This document shows, in pieces, positions 17,962 through 27,100 of a stretch of 64,000 nucleotides of DNA. The stretch is from Moritella sp. Urea-trap-13. Lineage in GTDB: Bacteria; Pseudomonadota; Gammaproteobacteria; Enterobacterales; Moritellaceae. The first letter of the stretch is position 1. Every line of letters starts with the position of its first letter. Position numbers and translations under genes: made by a program. The notes below the pieces were generated by a model, which worked only from the letters and a program-made list of their open reading frames with translations, ran no database searches and had not been told where the DNA came from. The stretch spans positions 558,001-622,000 of the forward strand of contig NZ_PJCA01000031.1 in the NCBI RefSeq assembly GCF_002836355.1. Reading direction: 5' to 3'.

Positions 17962-18972
17962 TTGTTTTTAATCAGTATATTAGCAACAAGCATATTACTT
18001 TCAGGTTGCGCAGCTAAAACACCATTTAGGCAAGACACTAGAGCATATCCAGAAAGAGAGCGCATAGAAGATGAAAGTCGTTCTGATGAGATAGATAAAG
18101 TAAGTTATCTATCTCGAGCTCTTATGGAGGATGACAACCGAGCTGAAATAATAGAGAAAATTACGAAATCCAAAATTTATACTGGTTTCAACGCGGTTAC
18201 ACAAGGATCAATTGCAGGAACAACTACTCATCTTATTGCTGGAGATCTTCATTCACAATCGGGCCACGTGGTTCAAGCTGCCGTCATTGCCACAAGTCTT
18301 ATCTTTGGTGAATTTTCTGATGGAAGTTCAGAGTATACAGGCAAAGCATGGATCAAAGGCTCTTTCGAAGGTGAACCAATAACCACTAAAGAAGAAGCCA
18401 AAATAGCACTGATAAAACAGACTCAGAAACGTATCAATGCCTTAGCCGATACTTTGAAATGGGACGTTAAATGTATCGATGGATGTGAAACAACCCGTTC
18501 ACTACACCACTTCAAAAAACCGCATCAGACAACCTTAAATCAAACTTATATCTATCAACCCGACGAGTTTGTAGCCTTAGTTAGCTTTAATAACGGATTT
18601 GCTCCGGTATCAGTTAACTCACCAGTAAGAGCATTAGTTGATAAAGACATCGCATGGCAGACTAAAGGTACCGACTCCTATCGTATTCATTTCTATGCTG
18701 GCGATTTAAGTAAAGAAGAAGATGGCAGTGTTAAACTTTTCAATACGAAGAATGACAAAAAGTGGGTCCATGTTCGTAATGAACTAAGTGAAACACAATT
18801 TGGCCGCAGCCTTTACAAGATATTCCATAGTACGCCATATACATTATGGGGAGAACAATCGAGCTTCCCAAGTGTAATTTACTACGATGGAACCGTATAT
18901 TCATTTGTTAGTAATAGCCGTACTAGACTCGCAAGTTATACAATGGATGTACCTGATATAAAAGGCGAATGA
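17962..18972 (+). CDS. Lipoprotein of unknown function, start region possibly frameshifted
   Basis: 336 residues with lipobox LLSGCAAK. The open frame begins at a TTG (17962) with no well-spaced ribosome binding site. An ATG at 17954, properly placed behind TTAAGG, is one base out of frame. One extra T in the T5 run at 17964-17968 would join it to give MNNCFLISIL and the same lipoprotein signal. So either the TTG is used or the run carries an indel (real, phase-variable or a sequence error). The mature protein is beta-rich, with a hydrophobic glycine-rich stretch (about 85-115) and a Cys pair (VKCIDGCET). The family is not recognised. Confidence 0.7.
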   Translation: MFLISILATSILLSGCAAKTPFRQDTRAYPERERIEDESRSDEIDKVSYLSRALMEDDNRAEIIEKITKSKIYTGFNAVTQGSIAGTTTHLIAGDLHSQSGHVVQAAVIATSLIFGEFSDGSSEYTGKAWIKGSFEGEPITTKEEAKIALIKQTQKRINALADTLKWDVKCIDGCETTRSLHHFKKPHQTTLNQTYIYQPDEFVALVSFNNGFAPVSVNSPVRALVDKDIAWQTKGTDSYRIHFYAGDLSKEEDGSVKLFNTKNDKKWVHVRNELSETQFGRSLYKIFHSTPYTLWGEQSSFPSVIYYDGTVYSFVSNSRTRLASYTMDVPDIKGE

Positions 18973-18991
18973 TTGAAACGAATATACAAAA

Positions 18992-20944
18992 TTAAAACCG
19001 AGCGTTGATCTCTTTAGGCTTAAGAAACTCAAGCGGTTTATCTAAAATATGCTGATAAATGACGTTATAGACTAAAACATTTTTGACATAACGTCGGGTT
19101 TCTTTATAGGGAATGGCTTCAATCCAACTATCCATGGTTAAGCCTTTCTCTGCCCTACCTTCTTCACTGCCTTGCCAGCGATCAACTCGATTTGGACCTG
19201 CATTATATGCCGCAGTTGCAAGTACCCTATTCCCTTCATAACGCTTAAGTAGGCCATCAAAATAGGCTGTGCCTAACTGTACATTGATATCCCCATCGGT
19301 TAATTGTGATCTCTTCTTATAATCTTTCAAGCCGATTTTACGTGCTGTCTCTTTTGCCGTTTGTGGCATCAGCTGCATATAACCCCGAGCCCCGACCGGA
19401 GAATTAGCATACTCGTCAAAAGAACTTTCTTGGCGCGTAATAGCGTAAATATAGCTTGAATCGAGTTCATATCTTTCAGCATTAGCATAAAACAACTGAG
19501 GGTTAGCTGCAGGGAAACGAATATTCAAAGCACTCCAACTTTTAGAAAGGATGCTTGCAACGACCGAAAGATGAGCCCACCCTTTTTGAAAGGCAAATAA
19601 GCCTAACTGCCTTTGCAAATTGATACTTTGATTGCTAATTAAGACTCGCCACTCACGTTTAAGTAAATACATATGTTGATGGAAATACAGTTCATCAATA
19701 TGTGCCAGCTGTGTTTTCAGGTGATCTAAGTCTTGTTGCTGTTCACTGACGATATTGGGATTAAATTGGTAATCCAAACCTAATTTCTGCGCGGCCAAAA
19801 AGCCGTAGTAATTACGCTCCGTCGCGATGTCTTGATAAAGTTTATCGGCCTGACTTTGTTGTTGTTTATTTTCCAATACCCGTGCTTGCCAATACAGCCA
19901 TTTACTATCCAGTGGTTTGGTCTCGCCTAGTTGCGCTAGCCAATATTCTATATCGGGCCAATTATTTAATCTAATCGCATAACGGATCCTGCGCTCCGTT
20001 AGTTTTACATCCCCTAGAGCCGAAAGCGTTTTATCTAACCAAGGAAACAAGGTTATTGCATCACGACTCATAATGCGCGATATAAGATACTTTTTTAAAT
20101 TGTCTTGTTCTACCGATGTTAAAGAAAGTTCAGGTTCGTAAGCAAGATATGCACTTAATCCTAATTCAATATCCTTTTTAGCAAGACGTTTAATACTTGC
20201 AGCTAAAAAGTCATTGCTAGGATGTTTTTTGTTATTGAATAAAGAGTCCTTAAACAAAGTGCTAGTAAATAGAGGGTTATTCAATAAAGTAGCCGGTGTT
20301 TTATGCAGTGCATATAGCTGCTCAGCCAGTTGCTCATTTTTCTTGTCCATCAAGGTGATCAAATAGGACATCAGGGCTGTTTTATTATTCACATAAGCTA
20401 AATGAAAACGCTGCAAAATTAATGACTGAGATATTTGCTTACTATCAAGGTAATACTCCAAAACACTATCACAAGCATTTGGCAAGGAAGAGCCCGTTAA
20501 CCAGGTTTTTTGTACATCAGTCCAAATTTCATCAGCTTGGTCACTCGCTAGTCGAGCCTGAAAATGAAAACACTTCAAGTCGACTGAGTTGGGGATCCGC
20601 GGATAAAAAGACAGATACTCATCCCAATATTGGTTTTCTGCTAAGTAATATAAATAACTTCGCTGCAGGTCATAACTGGCACGACGATCAAGGTTATCCT
20701 TTATAAAAGATTGTACTGCAAACAAACTTTCGCGGCTAAAGTGCGCTTTAAGCTGTTTATATTCAAGGAGGTAAGTTAATGGATACCCAGGGATAAGCTT
20801 TGCTTTTTGTAACGCTTCTAACCACATATCCTGTGATTGTAAATCCACAGCTTGCGTATATAGGCCTCTTTGCTGATCCCACGTAAGTGAAGTCGCAACA
20901 CTTGAGAATGAAAATAAAAACAAGGATATAACAAATATTTTCAT
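18992..20944 (-). CDS. slt: Soluble lytic murein transglycosylase
   Basis: 650 residues, matching the length of Slt70. Signal peptide (MKIFVISLFLFSFSSVATS), a long alpha-superhelical U and L domain of helical repeats (about 20-475), and a C-terminal lysozyme-like domain. The catalytic glutamate is in ITRQESSFDE (about residue 506), followed by GARGYMQLMPQTA and AYNAGPNRV, the GH23 family 1 motifs. It cleaves the MurNAc-GlcNAc bond of peptidoglycan in the periplasm to form 1,6-anhydro products, in cell-wall recycling and repair. The gene ends 19 bp from the convergent lipoprotein gene and has its own upstream region. Confidence 0.94.
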   Translation of the reverse strand: MKIFVISLFLFSFSSVATSLTWDQQRGLYTQAVDLQSQDMWLEALQKAKLIPGYPLTYLLEYKQLKAHFSRESLFAVQSFIKDNLDRRASYDLQRSYLYYLAENQYWDEYLSFYPRIPNSVDLKCFHFQARLASDQADEIWTDVQKTWLTGSSLPNACDSVLEYYLDSKQISQSLILQRFHLAYVNNKTALMSYLITLMDKKNEQLAEQLYALHKTPATLLNNPLFTSTLFKDSLFNNKKHPSNDFLAASIKRLAKKDIELGLSAYLAYEPELSLTSVEQDNLKKYLISRIMSRDAITLFPWLDKTLSALGDVKLTERRIRYAIRLNNWPDIEYWLAQLGETKPLDSKWLYWQARVLENKQQQSQADKLYQDIATERNYYGFLAAQKLGLDYQFNPNIVSEQQQDLDHLKTQLAHIDELYFHQHMYLLKREWRVLISNQSINLQRQLGLFAFQKGWAHLSVVASILSKSWSALNIRFPAANPQLFYANAERYELDSSYIYAITRQESSFDEYANSPVGARGYMQLMPQTAKETARKIGLKDYKKRSQLTDGDINVQLGTAYFDGLLKRYEGNRVLATAAYNAGPNRVDRWQGSEEGRAEKGLTMDSWIEAIPYKETRRYVKNVLVYNVIYQHILDKPLEFLKPKEINARF

Positions 20945-21158
20945 CGTGTTTCCGCCTGATACTCTGTGCTTTCACTCAGAGAGGGATAGCTGTTAAAGCA
21001 TTATACTTAAAACGCAGCTAACTAAAATTACAATGTATTAACTTAACACAGACGTTATTATGGCGCTATTAATTCAGGCCGCGTACCTTATAAGTAAATA
21101 GGTTGAATACCAATGTCCTCATTTGCCAACCAAGCTTGTTGCATGCTCTTGCACTGGT

Positions 21159-21563
21159 TTATAAAGCTATTTCCATTTTGAAATAAGCAACGTCAGCTTT
21201 ATAAAAACGTTCGCTAGATTTATTCATATCAAATCGTTCATAAAAACCGACTGCAGATTCTCTAGCATCACACCAGAAAAAATCTGTTTTAGTGCTTTTC
21301 AGATAATGAATGATATGCGCTAACATTTTAGAACCAATGCCTTGATTTTGATAATTAGCATCCGTCGCAAATTTACGTAAACGCGCTTTGTTTTGATCTA
21401 AATAAACAGATGCGACACAAATAATGGTCTCGTCGATAAAAACACCAAAGTGTAAGCCCTTAACATCGCCATCGACATGGCAATACTCTGGTGGTTTACT
21501 TGGCCACAATACCTGATGGCGAAGTGGGATTGCTTGTTGCCAAGAAATTATGCGAATATCCAT
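21159..21563 (-). CDS. GNAT family N-acetyltransferase
   Basis: 134 residues, a single GNAT domain. The acetyl-CoA-binding motif A is QNQGIGSKML (about 80-90), followed by the beta-bulge region FFWCDARESAVGFYERF. The substrate cannot be inferred; similar short ElaA-like proteins exist. The gene lies 57 bp downstream of the tRNA-binding protein gene on the same strand and may be co-transcribed. Confidence 0.85.
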   Translation of the reverse strand: MDIRIISWQQAIPLRHQVLWPSKPPEYCHVDGDVKGLHFGVFIDETIICVASVYLDQNKARLRKFATDANYQNQGIGSKMLAHIIHYLKSTKTDFFWCDARESAVGFYERFDMNKSSERFYKADVAYFKMEIAL

Positions 21564-21620
21564 ATTAGTTTCAGACTCTATAAGGAATTAGACCATTTAT
21601 TACATGATAATAAGTTTAAC

Positions 21621-21974
21621 CTAACCGGCTCTCGAGCCATTCGGTATTGTATTCTCTGGCATCGCTAAACATGGCGTGATCTTATCTTCATAACCAATAT
21701 CAAACAACATGCCTTGTGATAGTTCTCCAGCCATTTTTCGCTCTGGTAGGTTAACAACAAATAATGCTTGTTTACCTTCAAGTTCCTGAGGGTTTTCTCG
21801 CTCTTGTTTAATCCCTGAAAGGATAGAACGTGTATGATCGCCAAAATCAACTGTTAGCTTCATCAGTTTATTTGATTTAGCAACTTCCGAAACCTTGGTG
21901 ATAGTACCAACTCGTATATCTAATTTAGCAAAGTCGTCGAAGGTAATTAATTCCTTTATAGGGGCTGGATTCAT
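21621..21974 (-). CDS. tRNA-binding domain protein (CsaA/YgjH-like)
   Basis: 117 residues, one OB-fold domain of the EMAP/MetG C-terminal type. Motifs FAKLDIRVGTITKV, RSILSGIKQ and LPERKMAGELSQGMLF follow the family pattern, with the last forming the dimer and tRNA-contact region. Stand-alone members (CsaA, YgjH) bind tRNA or act as export-related chaperones. The ATG at 21974 follows AAGGAATTAC. A strong terminator upstream isolates it from the helicase gene. Confidence 0.88.
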   Translation of the reverse strand: MNPAPIKELITFDDFAKLDIRVGTITKVSEVAKSNKLMKLTVDFGDHTRSILSGIKQERENPQELEGKQALFVVNLPERKMAGELSQGMLFDIGYEDKITPCLAMPENTIPNGSRAG

Positions 21975-22046
21975 ATGTAATTCCTTATTGTTTAGGCGTT
22001 TAGCCTAACAGTATACGTAATTATTGATAGAGATTATTATAAAACT

Positions 22047-22087
22047 AAAAAGCCCCGTTAAAACAATGAATTTTAACGGGGCTTTTT
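22047..22087. terminator. Strong bidirectional-looking terminator
   Basis: Perfect 17-bp stem (AAAAAGCCCCGTTAAAA and its complement) with a 7-nt loop and T5 on both sides. It closes the helicase transcript on the minus strand. Confidence 0.95.
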
Positions 22088-22166
22088 GATTTTAATGCAA
22101 ACGCCCTATTCTATTTTAACTGTCGATTGTCAAAATATTCAGGGTGATGCTCTATTCTATTTTACG

Positions 22167-23441
22167 CTACTCTGAATCTCTTGACCAGATGTCAGCGTTG
22201 ATAGGCGCTTTGTTTTTACGCTTTTTCTTACCGCTACCTTCTGGTGGTGCCATAGGAACGTATGCTTCAACAGCTTCATCGACTTCAAAACCAGCTTCTT
22301 GTTCACGCTCAAGTTTGATTTTGTTTTTCTTTTCGATGATGCTGAAATGGTGCGCATCCACATGGTCGATAAGTGATAATGCTAAACCAACTTCACCAGC
22401 ACGGCCACTACGACCAATACGGTGCATGTAGTCTGCTGGACTTCTTGGTAAGTCAAAGTTGATCACGACTGGTAGTTTGTCGATATCGATACCACGAGCG
22501 GCAATATCTGTCGCGATTAATACGTGGATCTGGCCAGCTTTAAATCCGTCAAGCGTTCGAATACGTGCGCTCTGTCCTTTATCACCATGGAATACTTGTG
22601 AAGTAACACCACGTTTAGCCAGTTTTTCCGCTAAGTGATTACAGCTGTGTTTAGAGTTAACGAAGATAAGCACTTGGCGCCATTCGTTCTTCTTGATTAA
22701 ATGCGCTAATAAGGCAGTTTTCTCGCCTTGGTTAACGCTAAATGCACGTTGAACTAACGTACTCGCGTCTGCACTTTGCAATTGAATTTCAAGTGGATCG
22801 TTAAGCAATTCTTCAGTTAACGCTTTTACTTGTTCAGGGAAAGTAGCTGAGAACAATAAAATCTGTTTTTGTTTTGGCATTAACGCCATCAATGCAGATA
22901 GCTCTTCGGTAAAGCCTAGGCTTAACATGCGATCAGCTTCATCTAGCACTAAGGTTTTAACCATGTCTAGTTTAATGGCATTGCTTGAAATCAAATCAAG
23001 TAAACGACCTGGTGTTGCAACCAAAATATCTGTGCCGCCACGTAATGCAAGCATCTGGGTATTAACAGAAACACCACCAAACACAGCAACCGTTTTAATT
23101 TCGCCGTTTAAATGTGACGCATAAGATTTGATACTGTCAGCAACCTGCATCGCAAGTTCACGAGTTGGAACCAAAACAAGTCCAGCTACATAGTTACCTT
23201 TTGATTTAGTACTGTTTTGCTTTTCTGTAAATAAGTCTTGCAGCATAGGCAGTGCAAAAGCAGCTGTCTTACCTGAACCAGTATTAGCCCCTGCAATTAA
23301 ATCACGTCCAGCTAATACACTTGGGATAGCTTGTGCTTGAATTGGTGTAGGTTGCTGATATTCCAGCTCAGTTAATCGCGTTAATAAAGGCGAAATAAGA
23401 CCCAGTTCAGTGAAGTTAGTTGGTGCTGTTGCAGTTGTCAT
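22167..23441 (-). CDS. DEAD-box ATP-dependent RNA helicase
   Basis: 424 residues. Motifs in order: Q-motif (QQPTPIQAQAIP), Walker A GANTGSGKT, PTRELA, TPGRLL, VLDEAD, SAT, then in the second RecA domain ATDIAARGID and HRIGRSGRAG. A short basic tail (KKKRKNKAP) ends the protein, which resembles RhlE/SrmB-type cold-adapted helicases without matching one with certainty. It remodels rRNA or mRNA structure using ATP, probably in ribosome assembly or RNA decay. Monocistronic, with a strong terminator downstream. Confidence 0.93.
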   Translation of the reverse strand: MTTATAPTNFTELGLISPLLTRLTELEYQQPTPIQAQAIPSVLAGRDLIAGANTGSGKTAAFALPMLQDLFTEKQNSTKSKGNYVAGLVLVPTRELAMQVADSIKSYASHLNGEIKTVAVFGGVSVNTQMLALRGGTDILVATPGRLLDLISSNAIKLDMVKTLVLDEADRMLSLGFTEELSALMALMPKQKQILLFSATFPEQVKALTEELLNDPLEIQLQSADASTLVQRAFSVNQGEKTALLAHLIKKNEWRQVLIFVNSKHSCNHLAEKLAKRGVTSQVFHGDKGQSARIRTLDGFKAGQIHVLIATDIAARGIDIDKLPVVINFDLPRSPADYMHRIGRSGRAGEVGLALSLIDHVDAHHFSIIEKKNKIKLEREQEAGFEVDEAVEAYVPMAPPEGSGKKKRKNKAPINADIWSRDSE

Positions 23442-23595
23442 TAATATAAAAGACTCAAGAATAAGATAATAGCCCAGTATTTTAGCGCATTTATGCCCTA
23501 TTCAGTTAGTGAAATCGTTCAAAGCCTGCCGTAATGTCATTCAATCAGTTAATAAACCGAGTTTGAAACGATGTAGTACCCAAGTGTCGCGGTAT

Positions 23596-24510
23596 TTAAT
23601 CAGGGTCATCCCAATAACCGACCCCATGACCTAATTTATGGCTAATAAACTCAATGAATACTCTTACTTTTTCAGGAAGGTGCTTTCTCTCTGGGTAAAC
23701 AGCATATATGGCATGTTTTGGCAGCGCGTATTCATCCATGAATGTAATAAGTTTTTTTGATTTCAAGTGTTCTGCAACGATAAAGGTTGGCATTTGGCAA
23801 ATACCTAATCCATTCAGTAATACCTCTGATATAGCATCACTATTATTCACGATAAAATTGCCTTTAGGTTCTACCTTTAGCTTTTTATTATCTTTGTAAA
23901 AAGTCCATTCCGCGCCTGCCTGAAATAGGCTGTAATTGATGCAATTATGATGAGATAAATCATCTGGTTTTGATGGTGTACCGTGTTGATCGAGATATGC
24001 TGGCGATGCACAAAGCACACTTTTACAATCAGTAAGTTTTTTGGCAACCAACGACGAATCTTCAAGTTCACCAATTCGAATCCCGACATCATAACCACCA
24101 TCAACTAAGCTTACGACTCGATCATCCATACTTAAGACAATCTTCACATCAGGGTATGAATCTAAGAATTCTTTTATGTAAGGTACGATATGCAAGCGTG
24201 TAAAAGTCATCGGGGCGTTTATTTTTAAAGTTCCTTTAGGTATCCCTTGCAGATTATTCAACGCAGCAAAACCTTCGTTTGCAATAACGACAGCATTCCT
24301 CGCATAATCCGAAAATCGTTCGCCAGCTTCAGTTAGAGCGATGCTTCTGGTTGTTCGATTAAATAACCGCACGCCAAGATTATCTTCTAAAACCGATATC
24401 CTTTTACTTACCGCTGATTTTGTCATACCCAACGTTTCCGCTGCTAACGAGAAGTTGCCTCTCTCTACTACAGCAACAAACACTGGTATCGCCGAAAAAT
24501 TCTCTTTCAT
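23596..24510 (-). CDS. LysR family transcriptional regulator
   Basis: 304 residues. N-terminal winged helix-turn-helix (about 5-64; FSLAAETLGMTKSAVSKRISVLE), then a periplasmic-binding-like effector domain. It resembles the DsdC/AaeR-like subgroup that starts with an NFSAIPVFVAVVERG-type first helix. It is divergent from the two small DMT genes with only 95 bp between, so it most likely controls them. The effector is unknown. Confidence 0.93.
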   Translation of the reverse strand: MKENFSAIPVFVAVVERGNFSLAAETLGMTKSAVSKRISVLEDNLGVRLFNRTTRSIALTEAGERFSDYARNAVVIANEGFAALNNLQGIPKGTLKINAPMTFTRLHIVPYIKEFLDSYPDVKIVLSMDDRVVSLVDGGYDVGIRIGELEDSSLVAKKLTDCKSVLCASPAYLDQHGTPSKPDDLSHHNCINYSLFQAGAEWTFYKDNKKLKVEPKGNFIVNNSDAISEVLLNGLGICQMPTFIVAEHLKSKKLITFMDEYALPKHAIYAVYPERKHLPEKVRVFIEFISHKLGHGVGYWDDPD

Positions 24511-24605
24511 ATTGTCAACCTTTGCTCACCAATGATTATCTAAACTAGATATTATCATTCATTTGCCAATCAATTAAAGTGCTAACAAACAAGGGAGAGT
24601 AAAAA

Positions 24606-25073
24606 ATGAAAAAAATAAAGATTAACAGATATTCAATATTGGCTATCGCCGGAGGGGGCTTATTGGCTCTAATGATTAATATCAACAGCCAACTCGCGTT
24701 AGAAACATCGGCAATCAACGCGTCATGGGTTGCACATGGTCTAGGGAGTGTTGTGGCATTCGGACTTTATCAAATAGCTAAGGAAGCTGTTGGGTCACCA
24801 CTGACTAAAATGCAAGGTAAGCCACCTAAGTTATACTACTTAGGTGGTTTACCTGGGGCATTTACCGTCATTTTAGCTTCGGTAACCGTTAATAGCGTTA
24901 TCGGTTTATCAGGAACGCTGGCATTGGGATTAATCGGACAATTAGTCTGCTCTATATTTTGTGAAACATTGGGACTATTTGGTCTAGAAAAAAGAACATT
25001 TACTCTTTTAGAACTACTTCCTATTTCGTTGGTTGTTTTCGGTTCAATACTAATCATTTCACTGAGGTATTAA
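24606..25073 (+). CDS. DMT half-transporter subunit A (YdcZ/DUF606 family)
   Basis: 155 residues with five transmembrane helices. DUF606/YdcZ proteins are half-length members of the drug/metabolite transporter superfamily. GAFTVILASVTVN and GLIGQLVCS belong to the conserved core. The ATG at 24606 has AAGGGAG in front. The next gene starts 2 bp after its stop. The pair probably assembles as a heterodimeric exporter under control of the divergent LysR gene. The substrate is unknown. Confidence 0.85.
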   Translation: MKKIKINRYSILAIAGGGLLALMININSQLALETSAINASWVAHGLGSVVAFGLYQIAKEAVGSPLTKMQGKPPKLYYLGGLPGAFTVILASVTVNSVIGLSGTLALGLIGQLVCSIFCETLGLFGLEKRTFTLLELLPISLVVFGSILIISLRY

Positions 25074-25075
25074 AG

Positions 25076-25519
25076 ATGACTCTCTTTATTTTACTGGCAT
25101 TATTGAATGGATTTTGTATCGCGATAAGTCGTATATGGAACGGACAGTTAGCCAGCTATTCTGGTGCATTTAAGGCTTCATATGTAAATCATATTACAGG
25201 TTTTATATTCCTTTCAATTGTGATGATTTTATTATTTGAACCTCCGCAACTTTCAGATGGTCAAAACATGTGGGTTTATCTCGGTGGGTTTATTGGTGCT
25301 ATTTATGTGGCCATTAACAGTCTTGCCATGAGTCATCTAGGCTCAACTAATACAATGGTTTTGGTTATTGGTGGCCAAATGTGCTTCGGATTATTTTTGG
25401 ATTCATCGACAAACTCACCCAGCGAGTTACTCATCAAAGTACTGAGTGTTATGTCTATTGTCATCGGGGTATATTTAAAGCAAATGATACAACACAAGCG
25501 CACAAGTCTTGCGTCGTAA
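25076..25519 (+). CDS. DMT half-transporter subunit B (YdcZ/DUF606 family)
   Basis: 147 residues, a paralogue of the gene immediately upstream with the same helix layout (NGFCIAISRIWNGQLA, GGFIGAIYVAINS, LVIGGQMCFG). Paired DUF606 genes of this type probably place the two copies in opposite membrane orientations. The two genes are 2 bp apart and must be co-translated. Confidence 0.85.
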   Translation: MTLFILLALLNGFCIAISRIWNGQLASYSGAFKASYVNHITGFIFLSIVMILLFEPPQLSDGQNMWVYLGGFIGAIYVAINSLAMSHLGSTNTMVLVIGGQMCFGLFLDSSTNSPSELLIKVLSVMSIVIGVYLKQMIQHKRTSLAS

Positions 25520-25555
25520 CCTAAGTTAAGTGGTTGGTAAATGGTTAGATGACAA

Positions 25556-25771
25556 CTATTGCCAACCAATAAGCCATTTATCACTCAATTTCAATTCACG
25601 CCAGTCTATTGGGTACTCGTTTTTACTTATCACCGCTTCTATCACGCATTCAATCACCTTTTTATGTTCATCAAATTTAACTAACGTAACGATAAAATGC
25701 TTTTCTTTGTTGTTCACATCAACCTTGGTCCATTTACTGAGCATTAAAGCTTTAGGATTAATACTGTTCAT
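25556..25771 (-). CDS. Small Trp-rich conserved protein (TIGR02450-like)
   Basis: 71 residues beginning MNSINPKALMLSKWTKV and ending WRELKLSDKWLIGWQ, a pattern I recognise as the small TIGR02450/DUF2389 family of marine gammaproteobacteria. No biochemical role is known. The ATG follows AAAGGATCC. It lies 13 bp after the next gene upstream, so both form one operon. Confidence 0.8.
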   Translation of the reverse strand: MNSINPKALMLSKWTKVDVNNKEKHFIVTLVKFDEHKKVIECVIEAVISKNEYPIDWRELKLSDKWLIGWQ

Positions 25772-25784
25772 ATTTGGATCCTTT

Positions 25785-26054
25785 TTATAGGTTGTCTTGG
25801 TCAGACAACAACTTTGATATCTTTCTAAAAAATATGTCTACGGTATCTTTGTCTTTATAGTCAAAATCGTATGGCCCGTGAAATAACAAGGTGATAGTCA
25901 AATCTTTATACGTTAACCAACACGTATAGCCGTCGAAATCATGGGATGCGCGGATACCTGAATACTCATAAGCGCCATCAGACTTGCAGCCTTTAGCGGT
26001 GATTAAATTAAATACTTGTAATAGATTTCGCTTTTCTAGTCGGTTCACATCCAT
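25785..26054 (-). CDS. Small cytoplasmic protein, DUF3081-like
   Basis: 89 residues, cytoplasmic, with a DFDGYTCWLTY core and FHGPYDFDYKDKD near the end. The layout resembles DUF3081, a Vibrio/Shewanella family without known function; this is recalled, not searched. Ribosome binding site TAGGAGTAGTT. First gene of a two-gene operon. Confidence 0.65.
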   Translation of the reverse strand: MDVNRLEKRNLLQVFNLITAKGCKSDGAYEYSGIRASHDFDGYTCWLTYKDLTITLLFHGPYDFDYKDKDTVDIFFRKISKLLSDQDNL

Positions 26055-26207
26055 AACTACTCCTATTTATAGAAATTTAGCACTGGCTTTATTAATTTTT
26101 AGTCACGTATCGATGATTCTATTTACCTATTGCCACTGTTATATACGAACTAAAAAGGCAAAAGGATCAATCTATACAAAAATTTTGATTCGATGGATGA
26201 ATTAAAA

Positions 26208-26248
26208 TTGAACGAACGCTCAATAAAGATATTGAACGTTCGTTCCAA
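26208..26248. promoter_or_regulatory. Two TetR-type operators upstream of the AhpD-like gene
   Basis: TTGAACGAACGCTCAA (26208-26223) and TTGAACGTTCGTTCCAA (26232-26248) both contain GAACG-N2-CG-TC type arms. The same 16-bp plan appears before the TetR gene at 27709-27724 and three times at 38986-39053. Confidence 0.65.
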
Positions 26249-26315
26249 TTCAATTATAGTTATTCTTATCGGCACAGAGTCGTACTAAACCACTTAAATA
26301 ATTGAGGAATACACC

Positions 26316-26858
26316 ATGACTGCATTTACAATTCATTCTATTGAATCAGCGCCAGAAAAAAGCCGCTCGAACCTAGAAAAATCACTGAAAGCTAACGGCA
26401 TAGTTCCTAACCTCCATGCTGTTATGGCCGAAGCACCAGGTCTGCTTGAGGGCTACCAAGTACTGCACAAACTATTCATCGAATCATCATTCAATGCAGA
26501 AGAGCTAACCGTAGTATGGCAAACAATCAACGTTGAGCACGGCTGTACTTATTGTGTGCCTGCTCATACTGGTATTGCTCATATGATGAAAGTAGCACCA
26601 GAGTTAACAGAAGCCTTGCGTAATCAAGAGCCAATGCCGACACAAAAACTGCAAGTGCTGCACGACACAACATTATTAATGGTGCGTAATCGTGGTGTTA
26701 TTTCTCAAGCAGAAATGCAGCCATTCTTTGCTGCGGGTTACAGCCAACAGCAACTGTTAGAAATTGTGTTAGGTTTGGCACAAAAAGTAATGAGCAACTA
26801 CACTAACCACCTTGCTCAAACACCGGTAGATCAAGTATTTGAAAAGTTTGCTTGGTAA
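26316..26858 (+). CDS. AhpD/carboxymuconolactone decarboxylase-like protein
   Basis: 180 residues, all-helical. The active-site motif EHGCTYCVPAHTG (CxxC plus His) is that of AhpD-type peroxidase or alkylhydroperoxidase-like proteins. Members reduce peroxides or serve as thiol redox carriers; the exact reaction is not predictable. Two palindromic operators lie in its promoter, and the convergent TetR gene downstream is the likely regulator. Ribosome binding site TTGAGGAATACACC. Confidence 0.85.
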   Translation: MTAFTIHSIESAPEKSRSNLEKSLKANGIVPNLHAVMAEAPGLLEGYQVLHKLFIESSFNAEELTVVWQTINVEHGCTYCVPAHTGIAHMMKVAPELTEALRNQEPMPTQKLQVLHDTTLLMVRNRGVISQAEMQPFFAAGYSQQQLLEIVLGLAQKVMSNYTNHLAQTPVDQVFEKFAW

Positions 26859-27023
26859 TATCACAGATCAAGAAGCACTGTTGTAGCGCTTAAGGTATCA
26901 ACTGTTCCGACTGTGTATTTAATCGTACAAGTGTATTAACCGCTACACAGCCAGTTGGAACGTACAAACAAGCATTGTTAGAACTTGCCGCTGAATTATA
27001 ACCACAAGTAAACTGCAACCAAC

Positions 27024-27056
27024 AAAAAAGCCAATGACGAATCATTGGCTTTTTTT
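27024..27056. terminator. Bidirectional terminator between AhpD-like and TetR genes
   Basis: Perfect 14-bp stem (AAAAAAGCCAATGA and complement), CGAA loop, T-run on the plus side and A-run before the stem serving the minus side. Confidence 0.9.
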
Positions 27057-27100
27057 GCTTTAGCGTCTGCTATTTATCATTATTAATGATTGGCGTCAGC

